DNA of 37,749 nt, taken from NCBI GenBank assembly GCA_018970325.1, contig JAGWWP010000021.1:1-37749 (forward strand), in the 5' to 3' direction. The number at the start of each line of letters is the position of its first letter. Position 1 is the stretch's first letter. The stretch comes from Cyanobacteria bacterium REEB446 (GTDB lineage Bacteria; Cyanobacteriota; Vampirovibrionia; LMEP-6097). Positions 7,811 to 15,734 of the stretch are shown one piece after another. Below the pieces are notes generated by a model. That model saw nothing but the letters and a program-made list of their open reading frames with translations, did not search any database and was not told where the DNA came from. A program made the position numbers and the translations under genes.

Positions 7811-7962
7811 AATAATCACTTAATAAACTCAGGCACGAAGCGAGTCTGAGTGCGATCATTCATCTTCCTCATCAATATATAAAATGAGTCTTTTTTCTAT
7901 ATTAGCCTTGGGATAAGACTTGAAGTAATCTGGAATAAATTCTTCTTCAAAGTCTAAATTAA
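7811..7962. pseudogene. Relic of a third fic-ATPase cassette
   Basis: Three pieces are fused. Bases 7816-7832 repeat 17 bp found upstream of fic (1987-2003) exactly. Bases 7826-7858 match fic 2257-2289 at about 26 of 33 positions and still read LRHEASLSAI, against LKREASLSTL in fic. Bases 7864-7912 match the 3' end of the ATPase gene (3322-3370) at 45 of 49 positions, and 7920-7957 match an internal part (3927-3964) with one mismatch in 38. The fic piece is plus-sense and the ATPase piece minus-sense, as in the intact convergent pair. Confidence 0.85.
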
Positions 7963-8524
7963 CGCCTCTGAAAAATCGAATTAAATGTCATTGCTTTAAC
8001 TATCGACTCTTTTAATTCAGTATCTGAGATATGATCTGAGTCATTATTTGCTGCTGAAACTCTAGCAGCAGCAGAAATATATTTACCATTACCAAGAAGA
8101 AAATCTATGTACGGAGAGAGCAAATCCTCTTTTATATAAACGGTGTCACCTTTTTTTAAACTAAGCTCTGCTAAAAAATCCTGAGCATTTTTTCCAAGTT
8201 GAAATTGTGCTAAAAAATATTGAACTGAATCTTTACCAGATTTACTTAACACTACATAAACACTATTTTTTCTATTTGTTTTGATGATCCTACCAAAACA
8301 ACGTCTCTGACCTCTGCTAAAGCAAAGCCCGAAGGAATCTCTTTGCTCTGTGACTGATCTCCAAGATTTATAGTGTGCTTAGCATCAATGATTTTTTTTG
8401 CTTCGGTTTTATAATCAAGTATTAAAGACTCGAATTCGAGTACAGGAAGTTTCACCTTAAGGCGCGTGTAGTGGAACTTCAATTTCTGCGTTTTCCTCGT
8501 CGTTCGGCTACACGCCCCTTGCAA
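7959..8524 (-). pseudogene. Unrecognised gene, frameshifted and truncated
   Basis: Two minus-strand frames abut at 8250-8254. The upstream frame (8252-8524, 90 codons) ends SSKQIEKIVFM, while the downstream frame (to 7959, 97 codons) continues as NSVYVVLSKSGKDSVQYFL after an A-rich run. A one-base indel in that run would join them into a single protein of about 185 residues. The first 20 or so codons lie in a dispersed repeat (8461-8518), and the stop codon lies at the edge of the fic-ATPase relic, so both ends look rearranged. I do not recognise the family. The gene diverges from tetR. Confidence 0.5.
8461..8518 (-). repeat. Dispersed repeat with inverted ends, short copy
   Basis: On the minus strand it begins GGGGCGTGTAGCC and ends CTACACGCGCC, giving near-perfect 11-bp inverted termini. 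The interior CGACGAGGAAAACGCAGAAA is nearly identical to the element at 16628-16750, which has about 65 additional bases inserted. It forms the 5' end of the broken gene at 7959-8524. Confidence 0.8.
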
Positions 8525-8528
8525 AAAA

Positions 8529-8559
8529 CTTATGACCAGTTTACAATTCTAGTCATAAG
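8529..8559. promoter_or_regulatory. Palindromic TetR operator
   Basis: CTTATGACCAG (8529-8539) and CTAGTCATAAG (8549-8559) are reverse complements at 10 of 11 positions with a 9-bp spacer. The right arm ends two bases before the tetR ATG and occupies the place of the ribosome-binding site. The size and position fit an operator through which the TetR protein represses its own operon. Confidence 0.7.
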
Positions 8560-8561
8560 CA

Positions 8562-9230
8562 ATGAATCCAAAAGATCAAGAGAGCAGAAAATTTAAAATA
8601 TTAGAGTCAGCTCGTAAACTCTTCAGTCACTATGGCTTTGAAAAAACTACTATTGAAGATATAGCTAAAGAAGCGGAATTAGGTAAAGGTACTATCTATT
8701 TAGAATTCGATAGCAAAGAAGCCATCTTAATGGCAATTATCAGAAATTTTATAGAAGAAGAGTTAGCTGAAATAAAAGACTATGTAACTGAGCTAAATGA
8801 AGAAAGACATAAAAACTCTAAAGCTAAAAACAATCAAGAAAAAGAATTCAAAAATCAAAGCATAATCAAACAGACAAAAAAATTATTTCTGAATCATATT
8901 TTAAGAACCTATGATATTGCGACTAATCACCTGCACAGCTCAGAAGCATTAGTACACACCAGTAACCGTGTCAGAAGTGAGTTTGAAACATTTTTCACCA
9001 GAAAACATAATATGTTAGCTGAACTACTTGAGCTTGCTGCTGAGAATAAAGAGATTAAAAAATCCCATGACTTTTCTTATCATGCAAGCCTTATTCTGAA
9101 AGGATTATGTGGTTTAATGCCACCTTATAATCCCCATATAAATGCCAAAGGAAAGCTCTCTATCATAACCCGAAAAGAACTAGAAAATTACACGAAAGAC
9201 TTATTGGATATTTTATTTACATGCACATAA
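8562..9230 (+). CDS. TetR/AcrR-family transcriptional regulator
   Basis: The 222-residue product has the TetR N-terminal helix-turn-helix, with TTIEDIAKEAELGKGTIYLEFDS at about 29-51 preceded by ARKLFSHYGFEKT. The rest should be the ligand-binding and dimerisation domain, with a charged stretch around 83-105. It is the first gene of the efflux operon; the stop codon overlaps the permease start by 10 bp, so the two are translationally coupled. A palindrome touches its start codon, so it probably represses the operon until an exported compound binds. No Shine-Dalgarno sequence is visible apart from the palindrome. Confidence 0.88.
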   Translation: MNPKDQESRKFKILESARKLFSHYGFEKTTIEDIAKEAELGKGTIYLEFDSKEAILMAIIRNFIEEELAEIKDYVTELNEERHKNSKAKNNQEKEFKNQSIIKQTKKLFLNHILRTYDIATNHLHSSEALVHTSNRVRSEFETFFTRKHNMLAELLELAAENKEIKKSHDFSYHASLILKGLCGLMPPYNPHINAKGKLSIITRKELENYTKDLLDILFTCT

Positions 9231-10345
9231 TCGCCTTAAAAATGCTGTTCGGAGATAAAGTCAAGTTCACGACCTTAGTCTGTGGTATCGCTTTTTCGGT
9301 ACTGCTTATAACTCAGCAGGGGTCAATATTCTGTGGCTTAATGCTCAGAACTGGTTCTACTATATTCGACACTGGAGCGCCTATCTGGGTGTCTGATCCA
9401 GGAGCCACTTCTTTAAATAATCCAGTATCACTAAGAGCAAGCGAATTACAAAGAGTTAAAAGCATAGATGGAGTAGCTCAAGCTTCACCGTTTTTAATGC
9501 ACAGCACTGTCGCTCAATCAGACACTGGTGCCACTGGATTAGTGCAATTAGTAGGTGTAGACGATGAAACCCTTATGGGTATTCCTCGCGACCTTATAGC
9601 TGGAGATTTTAAAGGCTTAAACACCCCAGATGGAGTTTTTATAACCACCTCTAGGCGAGAATATTTCGGTTCACCCGAGCTTGGAGATTACTTCGAGATT
9701 AATGAACATCGTGTAAAAGTAGCTGGGGTTTTAGATGCGAGTAAAAACTTCACTCCCTTTCCTAGTGTCTATACCACTTATAATAAGGCTCTTCAAATAT
9801 TACCACCTCGCTCTAAATACCTATCTTTTATATTAGTTAGTCCAGAAAACGGTATCAATGAAAGTGAATTATGCAAAAAAATAGAAAACGAAACTGGGCT
9901 AAAAGCTTTTACCCAAAAGGATTTCTTTTTGAAGACCATGGCTTACTGGGCACAAAACACTGGTATTCCAATAAATTTTGGCATCACCGTAATTCTAGGA
10001 ATAATTATCGGCATAGCTATTTCGATTCAAACCCTCTATACATTTATGGTTGAGAATATGAAGCAGTTTGGTACCTTTAAAGCTATAGGTATTAGTAATG
10101 GTGAACTTGCCATGATGATATTTTTACAAAGCAGCTTTGTCGCTGTCATCGGCTACGGTATAGGAGTGGGTTTAATGGCGATAATGGGCTTAAATGTTCC
10201 TCGTAATGGCGAACTAGCCTTCTATACTCCTTATCAGCTTTTAATCATAGCCTTCGTCTTAGTTTTCTTTTTCTGCACCGCAGCTAGCCTTGTCAGCATC
10301 AGGCAAGTATTAAAAATAGAACCAGCCATAGTATTTAAAGGATAG
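9221..10345 (+). CDS. ABC exporter permease (FtsX/MacB/DevC-like)
   Basis: A 374-residue inner-membrane protein with one N-terminal membrane helix (about 17-40), a large periplasmic domain (about 45-245) and three C-terminal helices (about 250-275, 298-322, 340-365). This is the FtsX-like layout of MacB, LolC and cyanobacterial DevC permeases. The loop after the second helix, with QFGTFKAIGISNGEL, is the typical cytoplasmic coupling segment that contacts the ATPase. The start codon overlaps the tetR stop. With the following ATPase, fusion protein and outer-membrane channel it forms a tripartite exporter. The transported compound is unknown. Confidence 0.85.
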   Translation: MHIIALKMLFGDKVKFTTLVCGIAFSVLLITQQGSIFCGLMLRTGSTIFDTGAPIWVSDPGATSLNNPVSLRASELQRVKSIDGVAQASPFLMHSTVAQSDTGATGLVQLVGVDDETLMGIPRDLIAGDFKGLNTPDGVFITTSRREYFGSPELGDYFEINEHRVKVAGVLDASKNFTPFPSVYTTYNKALQILPPRSKYLSFILVSPENGINESELCKKIENETGLKAFTQKDFFLKTMAYWAQNTGIPINFGITVILGIIIGIAISIQTLYTFMVENMKQFGTFKAIGISNGELAMMIFLQSSFVAVIGYGIGVGLMAIMGLNVPRNGELAFYTPYQLLIIAFVLVFFFCTAASLVSIRQVLKIEPAIVFKG

Positions 10346-10365
10346 AAATAGAGAGAGAAATAACT

Positions 10366-11058
10366 ATGAATAATGCAGTTACCCTAAATTCAATCAATAA
10401 ATCCTTTGGTGAAGCTGAATACAAGAATCAGGTGCTTTTCGATATTAATCTAAATATTCCTTTGGGGAAAATAAATTTTATAGTAGGGCCCTCTGGCTGC
10501 GGTAAAACCACGCTTATCAGCATAATCGCAGGCATATTAAATCAGGACTCTGGCAAAGTTAAGCTCCTAGATATAGATCAAAAAGACCTTACAGAAAAAA
10601 CTAAAAGCTCATTTAGAAAAGAAAATATCGGTTTTATTTTTCAGCAGTTCAATCTAGTACCGACCATTTCAGTTATAGAAAATGTCGCTATACCATTATT
10701 GATTCAGGGAAAGGGTTTCAGTGAAGCGCTAAAAAGAGCAAGTGAAATTCTAAATAAAGTTGGTTTACAAGAAAAAGAGAAGTCGCTGCCTAAAAATCTA
10801 TCTGGCGGTCAACAGCAAAGAGTCGCTATCGCAAGAGCTTTAATTAATGAGCCTAAAATTATTATCTGCGATGAGCCAACAGCATCACTAGATGGTCAAA
10901 CTGGAACTACTATAATGGAGATGCTTTCAAGCATAGCAAAAGAAACAGCCACTACTGTAATTATCGTTACCCACGATAATAGAATTTACAATTACGCAGA
11001 CAGAATCATAGAGATGGAAGATGGGAGAATTAAAAATGTTCGAGAAATTAATGGATAA
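10366..11058 (+). CDS. ABC transporter ATP-binding protein (MacB/LolD/DevA type)
   Basis: All ABC ATPase motifs are present in 230 residues: Walker A GPSGCGKTT (41-49), Q-loop FIFQQFNL (90-97), signature LSGGQQQR (145-152), Walker B IIICDEPT (165-172), D-loop SLD and H-loop His203. The FNLVPTISVIENV segment is characteristic of the LolD/MacB/DevA branch that pairs with FtsX-like permeases. A purine-rich AGAGAGAGA precedes the start. The 3' end overlaps the next gene by 23 bp. It should power the exporter encoded by its neighbours. Confidence 0.93.
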   Translation: MNNAVTLNSINKSFGEAEYKNQVLFDINLNIPLGKINFIVGPSGCGKTTLISIIAGILNQDSGKVKLLDIDQKDLTEKTKSSFRKENIGFIFQQFNLVPTISVIENVAIPLLIQGKGFSEALKRASEILNKVGLQEKEKSLPKNLSGGQQQRVAIARALINEPKIIICDEPTASLDGQTGTTIMEMLSSIAKETATTVIIVTHDNRIYNYADRIIEMEDGRIKNVREING

Positions 11059-11971
11059 ACTAGTTAACTTTTTTAGGGATTTTAAATATCTAAAGCTTCC
11101 CACTTCTACGCTATTTGCCTTTCTCGGAGTGCTGCTCGCGCTCTTTTACATAAGCACTAAAGAATTTAAAATTAAAGCTAAAGCTCCAGTTACAGCTGCT
11201 GCAAATAAACCCTTCACTTCAAGCATCAGTGGCACTGGCATTATAGAATCAGTCGGGAAAAATATAGACATCGCTCCTTATTACGCAGGCAGAGTAGCAG
11301 AAGTTTTCGTCAAGGAAGGTGACAGCGTAAACATGAGCAGTCCACTATTTAAATTAAACGACCTTGAAAGCAGAGCTGGATTAGCTTCCATTAAAGCTGA
11401 ACTAGATGCCCAGAATGCTGTATTAAAAAACATCAAACAGCAATATTCACGACTAGAAAACTTAGAAAACAAATCTGCGGTCTCTGAGCAGGACATAAGC
11501 AGTAAGGCGCTTGAATTAGAAAAGGCTAATGCTGATTTCAGAAAGCTAGAAGCACGAATAAGAGAACAGGAAATACTTTTAGAGCATTCTATTATAAAAT
11601 CTACAGTCGCAGGCAAGGTCTTACAAGTAAATATCAGAGCTGGTGAATACATAATTCCAAACTCAAACCCAGCACCCGTAGTATTAGCAGAAGACAAGCA
11701 GTATCAAGTAAGGGTAGACATTGATGAAATCAATGCATCACATATAAGACCTAATCAAAAAGCCTACGCCTTTTTAAAAGGAGATACTTCTAAAAAATTC
11801 CCTCTAGAATTCGTTCGCATAGAGCCTTACATGGTTCCTAAAAAAGACCTAACTGGAAATACCGCTGAAAGGCACGATATTAGAGTATTACAGATCATAT
11901 ATTACTGTAAAAAGCCTGAATTCCCTATTTATATAGGTCAGCAATTAGAAATTTACCTAGAAAAAAGCTAG
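11036..11971 (+). CDS. HlyD/DevB-type membrane fusion protein
   Basis: A 311-residue periplasmic adaptor with an N-terminal membrane anchor (about 22-38). Two lipoyl-like halves (GTGIIESVGKNIDIAP..GRVAEVFVKEGDSV and ..IIKSTVAGKVLQVNIRAGEYI) enclose a coiled-coil hairpin (about 110-180), and a beta-barrel follows. It bridges the inner-membrane permease and the TolC-type channel. The ATG at 11036 is chosen because GGGAG lies eight bases before it; an ATG at 11021 is possible. The start lies inside the 3' end of the ATPase gene. The similarity to cyanobacterial DevB adaptors is an impression, not a computed result. Confidence 0.85.
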   Translation: MFEKLMDKLVNFFRDFKYLKLPTSTLFAFLGVLLALFYISTKEFKIKAKAPVTAAANKPFTSSISGTGIIESVGKNIDIAPYYAGRVAEVFVKEGDSVNMSSPLFKLNDLESRAGLASIKAELDAQNAVLKNIKQQYSRLENLENKSAVSEQDISSKALELEKANADFRKLEARIREQEILLEHSIIKSTVAGKVLQVNIRAGEYIIPNSNPAPVVLAEDKQYQVRVDIDEINASHIRPNQKAYAFLKGDTSKKFPLEFVRIEPYMVPKKDLTGNTAERHDIRVLQIIYYCKKPEFPIYIGQQLEIYLEKS

Positions 11972-11979
11972 AAGGGACT

Positions 11980-12010
11980 GCTCGCAAGTTCAAGGCAGAG
12001 GAGGACGCAA
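11980..12010 (+). repeat. Dispersed repeat piece before tolC
   Basis: It contains CAAGTTCAAGGC followed by AGAGGAGGACG, shared with copies at 16590-16613 and 16648-16670. It fills most of the 52-bp gap before the outer-membrane factor, whose start is preceded by a separate AGAGGA. Confidence 0.65.
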
Positions 12011-12023
12011 GCAAAGAGGAAAT

Positions 12024-13484
12024 ATGAAAAAAATATCTACACTAATAATTTCACTTCTAATAATTTCACTAGAATGTAATATCCTTGCGGTTAATGCATC
12101 AAGCTTTGTAGAAAAACCTGAGCCTAACACTATCTATAACTTAAGCCTAGTAAGCTTTGTAAGTGATGAAGAATTAGAGACTCAAGACTGGTGGTTATTA
12201 TATGCAGATGAAAATCTAAATAGCTTAATAGATAAGGTTAGTAAAAATAATCTTGACCAAAAAATAGCTTTAAATAGACTTGAAGCCAGTTATTTTCAGG
12301 CTAGAGCTAGCCTCGGAAGAGAGTTTCCGAATATTAGTATCGGCAGCCAATATAATGGTCAAAAAAATCCAGAAAATCTAACAGCATTTCCTGTTGGCAG
12401 GCTTAATACCCCTGGACCCCGAGTCTTTGCACCAGGGAAATGGGTGAATATTTACAACTTACCTATAAATCTTAGTTATGAACCAGACTTCTTCTTAAAA
12501 AATCATCTGAAAACTAAATCTAAACAGCTTCAGGCGGAAGCCACTCAGTATGAAGCAGAGCTCAATAAACTTAATATTACATATAAAGCTACAGAACTTT
12601 ATTTCAATTTAAGCAACATCGAAAAACAGATACAATTGCAGGCAGATATCTTAAATTTAACGAAAAGAAATGCCTTACTCACTAAAAGTTTAGTCGACAA
12701 TGGTCTCGGCAACAGGATTTCATTAAACATAATCAATGAGAATATTAAGGATCAAGAAATAAAATATAGGGCTTTAATAAATACTAGAGATATTTTACTC
12801 AGCGATCTTGCTTTTCTTATGGGCGAAAAGCCTTATATTACAAATATGACAAGCGACCTTGAACTGATAAAGGAGCCGAAATTAAACCGAGAGAACCTCA
12901 GCTCAGAGCTACTTTACAACAGACCCGACATTAAAATTTCAGAAAAGCTTCTAGCAGCCTCAGATGTAGACATTCAGGTCGCTAGAAAAGCCTATCTACC
13001 AAGCTTTAGCCTAACTTTACAAAACAGTTTAAGCTCCGTCAATATCAGCAATTTAGTAAGCCCTGAAAGCTTACTTGCAGCAGTAGTCGCAGGCATGACT
13101 CAGACATTATTTACAGCTGGGGCAAGAGAAGCTGAATTAAATTACACTCAAGCTAAAAATAAAGAACTTTTAAATTCACACACTAAAACCATTCTAAATG
13201 CTTTAAAAGAGGCTGAACTTGAGCTAAAAAACTTAGATAAATCACAGAACATACTTGCATTAAATCAAGAAAAAGAAGAATTAATCAAAGATAGACTTCT
13301 ACTAAATCTTGATAAAAATAAGCAGGGTATTATTTCAGAATTGGATTTAAATTTAGTTAAAGTAGAGGCCCTCCAAGCAGAGGCTTTACGACTAGAGGCA
13401 AAGACCAGAAAATTAATTTCTTTTTCCATGCTCTCTAAAATACTTGGCGGCAAAGCTTGCATAGACCAAGAAAACTTGCTATAA
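12024..13484 (+). CDS. Outer-membrane efflux channel, NodT/TolC family
   Basis: A 486-residue protein with an N-terminal signal peptide (hydrophobic residues about 5-25, cleavage likely near NAS). DWWLLYADENLNSLID (about 55-70) is the classic opening of NodT-type outer-membrane factors. Two alpha-helical repeats follow, each with a YLPS/FPNIS-type strand region (REFPNISIG and ARKAYLPSFSLT), and LLYNRPDIKISEKLL corresponds to the conserved RPDI motif. A Cys near the signal has no good lipobox, unlike many NodT lipoproteins. It ends the exporter operon, followed 35 bp later by a terminator, and gives direct evidence for an outer membrane. Confidence 0.9.
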   Translation: MKKISTLIISLLIISLECNILAVNASSFVEKPEPNTIYNLSLVSFVSDEELETQDWWLLYADENLNSLIDKVSKNNLDQKIALNRLEASYFQARASLGREFPNISIGSQYNGQKNPENLTAFPVGRLNTPGPRVFAPGKWVNIYNLPINLSYEPDFFLKNHLKTKSKQLQAEATQYEAELNKLNITYKATELYFNLSNIEKQIQLQADILNLTKRNALLTKSLVDNGLGNRISLNIINENIKDQEIKYRALINTRDILLSDLAFLMGEKPYITNMTSDLELIKEPKLNRENLSSELLYNRPDIKISEKLLAASDVDIQVARKAYLPSFSLTLQNSLSSVNISNLVSPESLLAAVVAGMTQTLFTAGAREAELNYTQAKNKELLNSHTKTILNALKEAELELKNLDKSQNILALNQEKEELIKDRLLLNLDKNKQGIISELDLNLVKVEALQAEALRLEAKTRKLISFSMLSKILGGKACIDQENLL

Positions 13485-13518
13485 TAGTAAGAATAAAGTT
13501 TAAATTAAATCTTTCAAG

Positions 13519-13546
13519 TCGAGCCAAAAGCTCGATTTTTTGTTTT
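13519..13546 (+). terminator. Rho-independent terminator of the efflux operon
   Basis: TCGAGC (13519-13524) pairs with GCTCGA (13530-13535) around CAAAA, followed by TTTTTTGTTTT. Confidence 0.88.
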
Positions 13547-13593
13547 AATGGCTTATATATTTCTAAGATATTATTAAAAAGGAGTTCTTAATT

Positions 13594-13878
13594 ATGAATA
13601 AAATCATATCTGTATTCTCTTTGCTAACTGTTTTAACAGTTCTTTATAGTCCAGTAAATGCTGCTCAAATCAGCAAAAGCGGAATCAGCGGTAAAAGTGT
13701 ATTAGCTGGTGTTCTTTCACTAATCATTTGGCCAGGTATTGGACAAGCTGTAAATGATGAACCTGGAAAAAAAGTGTTGACTCATGGAATAATCGGGTTA
13801 TTACCCCCTTTCAGATTCTGGTCTGGTTATGACGCATTGGTAGATCGCCATGGCGGATACTGGGAAGGTAAAGTTTAA
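13594..13878 (+). CDS. Small exported or membrane protein, unknown
   Basis: A 94-residue product with a signal peptide (about 1-23, cleavage after NAA), a hydrophobic glycine-rich segment GVLSLIIWPGIGQAVNDEPGK (39-59), a second hydrophobic stretch ending LLPPFRFW, and an aromatic C-terminus. The P-G-x-GQ-x-x-N-x-E pattern recalls small membrane proteins of the TM2 type, but the match is too weak to assign. AAGGAG lies 9 bases before the ATG, so translation is well supported. It stands alone between the efflux terminator and a convergent pair of minus-strand genes. Confidence 0.7.
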   Translation: MNKIISVFSLLTVLTVLYSPVNAAQISKSGISGKSVLAGVLSLIIWPGIGQAVNDEPGKKVLTHGIIGLLPPFRFWSGYDALVDRHGGYWEGKV

Positions 13879-13911
13879 ATATCTATAAGGGACTTCGATT
13901 TCATTAAAAAA

Positions 13912-14463
13912 TCATGTCAACAATTCACGGGGAACTGTAACTGGTAACTCAATACCAAAAACCTTTTTAAACTTTGCAATAACAAGCATCTCAGCTGCAT
14001 TACCATTAGGCTTAATCAAGTATGATTTACCATTAAAGACCTCTTGAACCAAGAGCATATCAATTTTAGGTTTATCTGCTTCGAAAAAGCTTATTTTACC
14101 AGCAGCACAATATTTCTCAAGATCAAGCTTAGCTGGTAACTCAAACTCTAGGCCGTTTACTTCCGTTAAAAAATATGTGAAGGATAATTTACCGAGACTC
14201 GTCTCAAAAACATCACCACTAACCATTATTAGCTGATCTTCAAGAGCATTAAATTTAACGAAAGCCGGACTCTGTGAAAAATATTCATTTTCCCATAATT
14301 CTGGATCTTTAGCTCCATCTAAAAAAGTTAATTTCAGAGAACCATCAGACTGTTTATCTAAAGCTGCCAAAACTCGACCACCTTCACTCGGATCTATAAC
14401 GGTATAACCAACCAGATCACCTTTTTCATTATTTTGTTGATAGAGTTTAAATTTACCAGTCAT
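13912..14463 (-). CDS. Unrecognised 183-residue protein
   Basis: Soluble-looking and without signal peptide or membrane helices. It has many beta-prone segments (GKFKLYQQNNEKGDLVGYTV near the start, then LGKLSFTYFLTEVNGLEFELP) and short hydrophobic strands, suggesting a mostly beta fold. I recognise no motif. It lies 11 bp downstream of another unknown gene on the same strand, so the two are probably co-transcribed and may act together. It converges with the small exported-protein gene. Confidence 0.65.
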   Translation of the reverse strand: MTGKFKLYQQNNEKGDLVGYTVIDPSEGGRVLAALDKQSDGSLKLTFLDGAKDPELWENEYFSQSPAFVKFNALEDQLIMVSGDVFETSLGKLSFTYFLTEVNGLEFELPAKLDLEKYCAAGKISFFEADKPKIDMLLVQEVFNGKSYLIKPNGNAAEMLVIAKFKKVFGIELPVTVPRELLT

Positions 14464-14474
14464 AATTTTCAGAT

Positions 14475-14912
14475 TTAAAGATAAACAAGACCATCCATAA
14501 TTCCCGAAACTATCGAAGCATTTGGTCCAGTTATATGTTTCATAAGTCCAACCGTCACAGACTCTTTTCCTTCAGGTGATTCTGTTAGCTTATTAATAGG
14601 AGCCCCTGGCTTCGCATTTAGCACAGGAGGTAACACTGCATTAGCATTAGTCGTCTCAGCCTTTACCGCAAAAGTACTCCAAGCATTATCAACATTACTA
14701 TTCTTCTCAGTTTTTGGTGGAAGAGCTGAATTAACAACAGCACGATTACCAATATCTCTTGTTACAAATTGATCTTTCTCAACAGGAAGCCTTGAGACGA
14801 TATTATTATCAGTAGTAGTACGTGGCTCTTCCTTAGCGAGTTGTGGTGGTGATAACCTATTCTGTATAGGTGTATAATTTACATCGCCTCCAAATGATCC
14901 TATATGATTCAT
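14475..14912 (-). CDS. Unrecognised 145-residue low-complexity protein
   Basis: Rich in Asn, Thr, Pro, Val and Ala, mostly polar and likely disordered in residues 10-110, with a more hydrophobic C-terminus (VTVGLMKHI..SIVSGIMDGLVYL). It has no signal peptide. GGAGT lies about 12 bases before the ATG. It is the first gene of a probable two-gene unit with the 183-residue protein. The 141-bp gap to the divergent gene at 15054 is AT-rich and presumably holds both promoters, but no clear boxes are seen. Confidence 0.55.
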   Translation of the reverse strand: MNHIGSFGGDVNYTPIQNRLSPPQLAKEEPRTTTDNNIVSRLPVEKDQFVTRDIGNRAVVNSALPPKTEKNSNVDNAWSTFAVKAETTNANAVLPPVLNAKPGAPINKLTESPEGKESVTVGLMKHITGPNASIVSGIMDGLVYL

Positions 14913-15053
14913 AATGTCTTGCGACTCCTTTAGATTTACTACTGCTTATAAATTAAGAACAAGTAAAATGATTCGATTTTTATAATTCCTAATAAATAGA
15001 TCCTCTCAGTATTCTTTTTTTGCTCATGGGAATAGCTTAATTTTTTATAAACA

Positions 15054-15683
15054 GTGGTTATCGAAACAAACGCTGAGGGATTATCTTATTTAGGAGATTC
15101 TCTAAAACTAATTTTATTCATGGAAAAAGATGAGGCGATTGAACTTTTAAATAACTTTAAAAATAACTTACAAGAATTTAAAAAATTACTTATTAGCTCT
15201 AAGCATCCGACTATGTCGAAAATCGCAAGTAACCATGAATTAGTAGATGAGCTCAGAGGAAAATTAGAAAGCCCTTATCAAGCATTACAGAAAATAATTT
15301 TTGAATTAGGAGATAAACCTAGCCTAATGCATGGCATGCCACCTTCACCTTACGATGCTTATGAAGCGGCCTTAGAAGATAATAATGGAGTACTTTTCAA
15401 AAGCCTTCCAGCCCTAGAACTGATCAACAAAGACTTAATTAAGGTTAAAAAGAAACTTCTTTTAGTTGAAAATGATTCTTTTAAAAAACATTTTGGAAAT
15501 AAACCTTTTCCCCAAGCAACTAAACATAAAAATCTCTGGGGCATGTTCTTTGAGTCTTTTAAATTCCTGTTTATATTCTTTAAAATCCCTTTTCAATTTT
15601 TATCTAATTTTATACTTCGCCGCCCAGTCACCTGCACTATACTTTCAGCACTCATTCTGGTTTTAGTATCCATTGTAATTTAA
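15054..15683 (+). CDS. Unrecognised protein with C-terminal membrane anchor
   Basis: A 209-residue product from a GTG at 15054; an ATG at 15120 is an alternative start and would give 187 residues. The first 145 residues are charged and helical (EKDEAIELLNNFKNNLQEFKK and similar). Two hydrophobic stretches follow (about 165-185 and 194-209), the second lying at the very C-terminus as in tail-anchored proteins. No family is recognised. It precedes mazG by 51 bp on the same strand and may share its transcript. Confidence 0.6.
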   Translation: MVIETNAEGLSYLGDSLKLILFMEKDEAIELLNNFKNNLQEFKKLLISSKHPTMSKIASNHELVDELRGKLESPYQALQKIIFELGDKPSLMHGMPPSPYDAYEAALEDNNGVLFKSLPALELINKDLIKVKKKLLLVENDSFKKHFGNKPFPQATKHKNLWGMFFESFKFLFIFFKIPFQFLSNFILRRPVTCTILSALILVLVSIVI

Positions 15684-15734
15684 AGTATCCTTGTTTTATA
15701 CGCCTAGTGAGAGTGCCCTGTTATTATTATCAAG

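Noticed and set aside
1987-7832. 17-bp direct repeat (1987-2003 and 7816-7832) as attachment sites of an integrated element
   Set aside because: The repeat is the upstream part of the duplicated fic cassette, and a third degenerate copy lies at 5840. No integrase is present, and the tRNA 3' end is not repeated.
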